NCBI GenBank assembly: GCA_965153355.1
Contig: OZ231126.1
Span: 69,688,001-69,752,000, forward strand
Reading direction: 5' to 3'
Length of the DNA stretch: 64,000 nt
Source of the DNA: Flaccisagitta enflata
Taxonomy: Eukaryota; Chaetognatha; Sagittoidea; Aphragmophora
The position numbers were made by a program, and so were the translations under genes. The notes under the pieces are model-generated. The model did not search any database. It was not told the DNA's origin and saw nothing but the letters and a program-made list of their open reading frames with translations. Positions 58,511 through 64,000 of this stretch are shown here, one piece after another; position 1 is the first letter of the stretch; the number at the start of each line of letters is the position of its first letter.

Positions 58511-59759
58511 ACCCATGCGAGTGATGCAACCACCATAAAAATCTTCATCATAATCATCCGTGCTCCTCTACATCATCATCATCATCATCTGGACAATCTC
58601 CTTTAGAGACTGATATGCATAATCAAAATCGAATTAAGTTTAATTTAGTCTGATTCAATTTTAATTTTGTTTTAAATTTGTCAAATTTGATTCAGTTTAT
58701 CATAACTTAATTTATCTTTTTGATCTATAATAGTTTGTTTTTATAATTCTAACTATAAACTGATAGTTATCTTGACTATCTCTTCTATCTTGTTTTTCCA
58801 TTGCTCTCTCTCAATTTTCTTGCCAGTATGATACTTTATGTGCTCATGTGTCTGTTTGCCCTCTTATTGGTCAATTTTTCATTCCTTCTGCTTAATCCTC
58901 TTACTTTCACCATTCTTCTCTCAGTGGTCACCTGTTTTTTGGTCACTGAGGGCTTCAGTTGATGTTTACTTTTCAGAGCCTTCTCTTGAGGGTTCATTCT
59001 TTCCTTTCCACCATTTCTCTTACTTTTCCAAGCTTTTTGCTCTCTAATTTCCATACTTTGTTTTCACTCTGTTATCCTCATGTACCTTACACTTACTACT
59101 GTACAACATATAACACTATGCCATTTTCTGTATTTGTTCTTTTCCTTTATTTTTCTTTGTTAATAACAGAAGAGATGCTTACCTTCATATTGGTTATTCT
59201 TCAATTGGCATTTGTCAATTGGTGAATGATAGGTATGATATGTAGAGCGCTTTTCAAAATTTTTACCAGAGACAAATTGGGGATGGAAGCTTTAACCCAG
59301 CCTTATTTATTTAAGACGGTCCACAGCCCGCTCTGGTTAGGCCTGTCTTTCTTTATTTTCCTCTTTTAAAACTAAAACTTTCACTTTCACCTTGTTCACC
59401 TCTCTTTTACTTTCCTTTTGTTAAGTTTCTTCTCTGTCTGAACTTTTATCTTTCCTACTTCTATTAACCACAGATAATACCTCCTCATCGTCATTGGTAT
59501 TCCTCTTCATCGCTCTCATCGGCGTCTCTTCCACCCTTAGCTTATCCACCTGCTCATCTAAAAAACACTTTGTTTGTCAGAATACTTATTAACGACAGAA
59601 TATCACCAAAACCCCATTTTTCATCTTGCTATAGTGGAAATTTGCCTAATAAATGTAGGTGCATATATGCAGGGCTTATCATCCAAAAGAAGTAAGAAAA
59701 GTTAGGACTATTCAAATCATGCCTTGATGCGGGATGCTAATAATGTGATTTTGTCTAGT
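58511..59759. other. AT-rich intergenic DNA, no gene seen
   Basis: Long irregular TTTAATTT and pyrimidine-rich stretches. Short frames near 58836-59225 have no domain, splice or repeat support. Confidence 0.45.
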
Positions 59760-62520
59760 GAGCTAAATTTGTACTCCTAAATTTACAAAAAAAAAGTTTT
59801 TTTGGGTATAGTTGAGAAAAAATGATGTCGTTACCCCACTTAATGTTGACCAGTTGGACAAGATTACTATTGGAGGTACTTCTCATCATGGACTACTGCC
59901 ATGTAAATTTTAATCCAAGTCTGAGCACTTTAAGTGTCTTAAATTATGCGACAATCAAAAATTGGAAAAAAAATGACTCCCAAAATCGTCTTTTCAGGCT
60001 AGTGGCATTGTCATATTAGAAGGTGTGAGGATGTATGACATGGACTAGAGGGTCCTTTAGAGACTGTTGGTGATGCCCAAAAATAATATTTCCTCAACTA
60101 CACTGTTTTTCTGAAATTGTGGTACCTAAAATTTTTTTGGACATTCCACTTTTCTAAAACATAAATTAGGCTCCTGTACATGTGTATGCAAATTTCAGGG
60201 ACCATGTCTCAACTTTTTTTTTTTTTTTTTGGGATTACGGGTTGAGCCTGGTGGCAATTTTTTAATTTTCACTCTCACGGTCTCCAAGAATTGTATTTGA
60301 CACCCAATGCTCTAGGGTCATGAAATTTTTAGGCATCACCAACATGATCTCTAAAAGAATTTTATTTATGGTTGCATCTATTCCTAATATGAAAGAAATG
60401 TCACCAGCTCAAGAAGCGATTTTGGACTCCATTTTTCAAATTTTGATTTTCATACAGAAATTTGGGCACTAACATTGCTCCAGTTGGATAAATTTTACAT
60501 GGAGGTAGTCCATGATTGTGATACCTCAACAAAGATTTTCCAATAATTAAACATTACGTAGAGGGTAATGACATCATTTTCTCAGCTATATACTCAAAAA
60601 CTTGTTTTTTTGAAATTTAAATGCATAAATTTTTGGACATTCCATGTTTTCATAAAACATAATTGGGAGTCTCTAGCCCATGTTGCATACACATCCAAAA
60701 TTTCAAGATCATATTTCAACTATACTTCAGGTTACAGGTTAAAACAAGTCATCCAGGGATTGCACTTGGTCCGCAGCGGTAGCCGGTGCCCTGCCAGGAT
60801 AGATTAGCTGAAGAAGTGGAGTGAGAGCAGGGCAGCGACTGGGCCGATGTCTCAGCATATGAGACAGGGTGAATTTCATACGTCCTGGGGTACATATTTG
60901 GGGTAATTTTCAAGTATTGATATTTATCAGGAATTTCCTGAGGTGAGGCCCAGAGGCTGGGTTATGTGAGAGGCTGTTCAGGTGAGGAGGCTGGATTGAG
61001 GCTTAGAGTGGGATTTTAGGCCTGAGGGGCTGGATTTGAGGCCTGAAAGGCTGGATTTGAGGCCTGAGAGGCCAGATTTGAGGCCTGAGAGGCCAAATTT
61101 AAGGCCTGAGAGGCTGGATTTGAGGCCTGAGAGGCTGGATTTGAGGCTTGAGAGGCTTGAGAAGCTTTGGAGAGAGGGCTGTACGGACGGGCCGGGCCGG
61201 ACGTCTGGAACCGGGCTGGACGTCATCACCTGTGTCACCACAGGACATCGGCCCTTTGGGGCCGCTGAAAAAAGGCTTAAAGTCTCGGCAATTTCCATGA
61301 TTTTTGGTCTACCTGACAGTCTTCAGAGAACACCATTATTTGACACCCCAATGCTCCCAGGGTCATGAGAAATTTTTGAGCATCACCAACAGTCTCTTAT
61401 GAATTTTCTGGCCCATGGTTCACTTCATCCCTGCCTAATATGACAATGTACACCAGCTCAAAGGCAGTTTCGGTCATTTTTTCCAATTTTTGATTTTTGT
61501 GTGCAGAAATTTGGGCAGCAAAGTGCTCCGATTTGGGTAAGTACTATGAGAGGTAGTCCATGATGTGAAGTATCTCCAATAAGAATTTCATCCAAATTGA
61601 TCAACTGTGTGATAGGGGGTAATGACATCATTTTTTCTCAACTATACTCAAAAAAACTTGCTTTTTTGAAATTTAGGTACCTTAAATTTTTTTGGACATT
61701 CCATGTTTTTTCCATAAAACATAATTAGGGTCTATTACATGTGCATGCAAAATTTCAGGACCATATTTCAACTTTTCTTAGGTTACAGGTTGAAAAAGGT
61801 CAAAATTGGCAATTTCCACGATTTTTGGTCTGACGGTCTTCAAAGAACTGTTATTTCTAACACCCAAAAAATGCTCCCAGGGTCATGAAATTTTTGGGGG
61901 AATCACCAACAGTCTCTTAAAGGAATTTTGGCCCATGGTTCATACATCCCTGCCCTAATATGACAATGCCACCAGCTCAAAGACGATTTTTTGAGTCATT
62001 TTTTTCCAATTCTTGATTTTCAAACAGAATTTTGGGCACTTAAAGTGCTCCGATTTGGATGAAATTTTTCATGGAGATAGTGAAGTGAAGTACCTCCAGT
62101 AAAAATTTGGTCCAAATCGGTCAACTTTAAGAGGGGTAACGACATCATTTTTCTTGACCTATACTCGGAAAAAAACTGTTTTTTTCAAATTTAGGTACCT
62201 TAAAATTTTCAAAATTTCAAATTTTTTTGCATACAACTTAATTAGGGTCTACTACATGTGCAATCAAAATTTCATGGCTCTCCATCAAGTTTAAGATAGG
62301 TTTAAGGGCCAAAAATGGCCAAAAAAGGCCATTTTCGGCCATTTTGGGCGTTTTTTTTGGTGGCATTCGCACATGCACCTGAAATTGGGTCAACCAAGTC
62401 TGAATTTTTATTCCCCTAGGTAATGCGCACATTTTAAGACCCAACTTGATAGGTGCCACCGGACTCGCCCTTTTGACCCCTCTAAACTTTGAGCTAGAAA
62501 TCCTTATTCCTCAGACGGTT
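59760..62520. repeat. Family E repeat, diverged, head-to-head units
   Basis: 59760-60090 matches 9650-9950 in direct orientation (ACTATTGGAGGTACTTCTCA). 60100-60730 and 61290-62460 match it in reverse (GGCCCATGGTTCATACATCC, AGGTAGTCCATGATGTG). The right end reads complementary to 9380-9540, ending TCGCCCTTTTGACCCCTC and CCTCAGACGG. A family A copy lies inside. Much more diverged than the three units at 9.5-11 kb. Confidence 0.75.
60740..61272 (+). repeat. Family A element, nested in family E
   Basis: CAAGTCATCCAGGGATTGCAC, GGTAGCCGGTGCCCTGCC, CAGGGCAGCGACTGGGCCGA, units of GGATTTGAGGCCTGAGAGGC, then ACAGGACATCGGCCC and TTTGGGGCCGCTG followed by AAAAAAGG. The neighbouring E unit at about 61785 has the uninterrupted sequence GGTTGAAAAAGGTC, giving an empty site. 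Confidence 0.85.

Positions 62521-64000
<1,480 letters not shown>

Overview
The window looks like nuclear DNA of an invertebrate animal, species not identifiable from the sequence. The support is: introns with GT/AG borders; a clear ARNT-type bHLH-PAS gene, a family known from animals; and very low coding density. The rest is microsatellites, minisatellites and short non-autonomous mobile elements. Nothing points to a bacterium, organelle or virus.

Three genes can be supported, all on the minus strand. (1) 11397-17751: a large gene of about 2,060 codons in three exons. It has N-terminal zinc-finger-like cysteine clusters, acidic motifs like those of FEN/XPG (PIN-fold) nucleases, and a C-terminal Tesmin/TSO1-type CXC domain. 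Its long frame is broken by one stop, which lies inside a good 72-nt intron candidate. (2) 29276-31333: the first coding exon and second exon of an ARNT (tango) orthologue, together encoding a complete bHLH domain; the PAS exons were not found. (3) 46012-49456: two exons whose junction creates one transmembrane helix followed by a basic cytoplasmic segment, from a membrane protein I do not recognise. A few weaker candidate exons are listed with low confidence.

Layout. 1-3.5 kb: repeats of family B and two small foldback elements. 3.5-11.2 kb: family A minisatellite elements, a TA-flanked foldback element, an 860-bp insertion with a 7-bp target duplication and family E with 522-bp tandem units. 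11.4-17.8 kb: the CXC gene. 17.8-29 kb: foldback elements, families A, B, D and F, and long CTTT, TG and CT arrays. 29.3-31.3 kb: ARNT exons, with repeat-filled intron. 31.3-46 kb: AGT, GA and AAAG arrays, A and B copies, and two large composite inverted-repeat insertions. 46-49.5 kb: membrane-protein exons around TTC/CT/CAA arrays. 50-52 kb: a CT array of about 1.16 kb. 52-64 kb: B, A, D and E copies, two TA-flanked elements, low-complexity AT-rich DNA and a terminal CA array.

The main unexplained signals are two families of short elements. Family B (about 23 pieces) starts with a small hairpin and carries, near its other end, a complement of the first hairpin arm. The stem sequence differs between copies, yet all three parts change together. 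Family A (14 copies or parts) is bounded by CGGCCCC-spacer-GGGGCCG hairpins around minisatellite arrays that often invert in the middle. Two A copies sit inside other repeats. Four segments are bounded by unusually long (43-72 bp) direct duplications. No CRISPR, rRNA or convincing tRNA gene was seen. All calls were made by eye.
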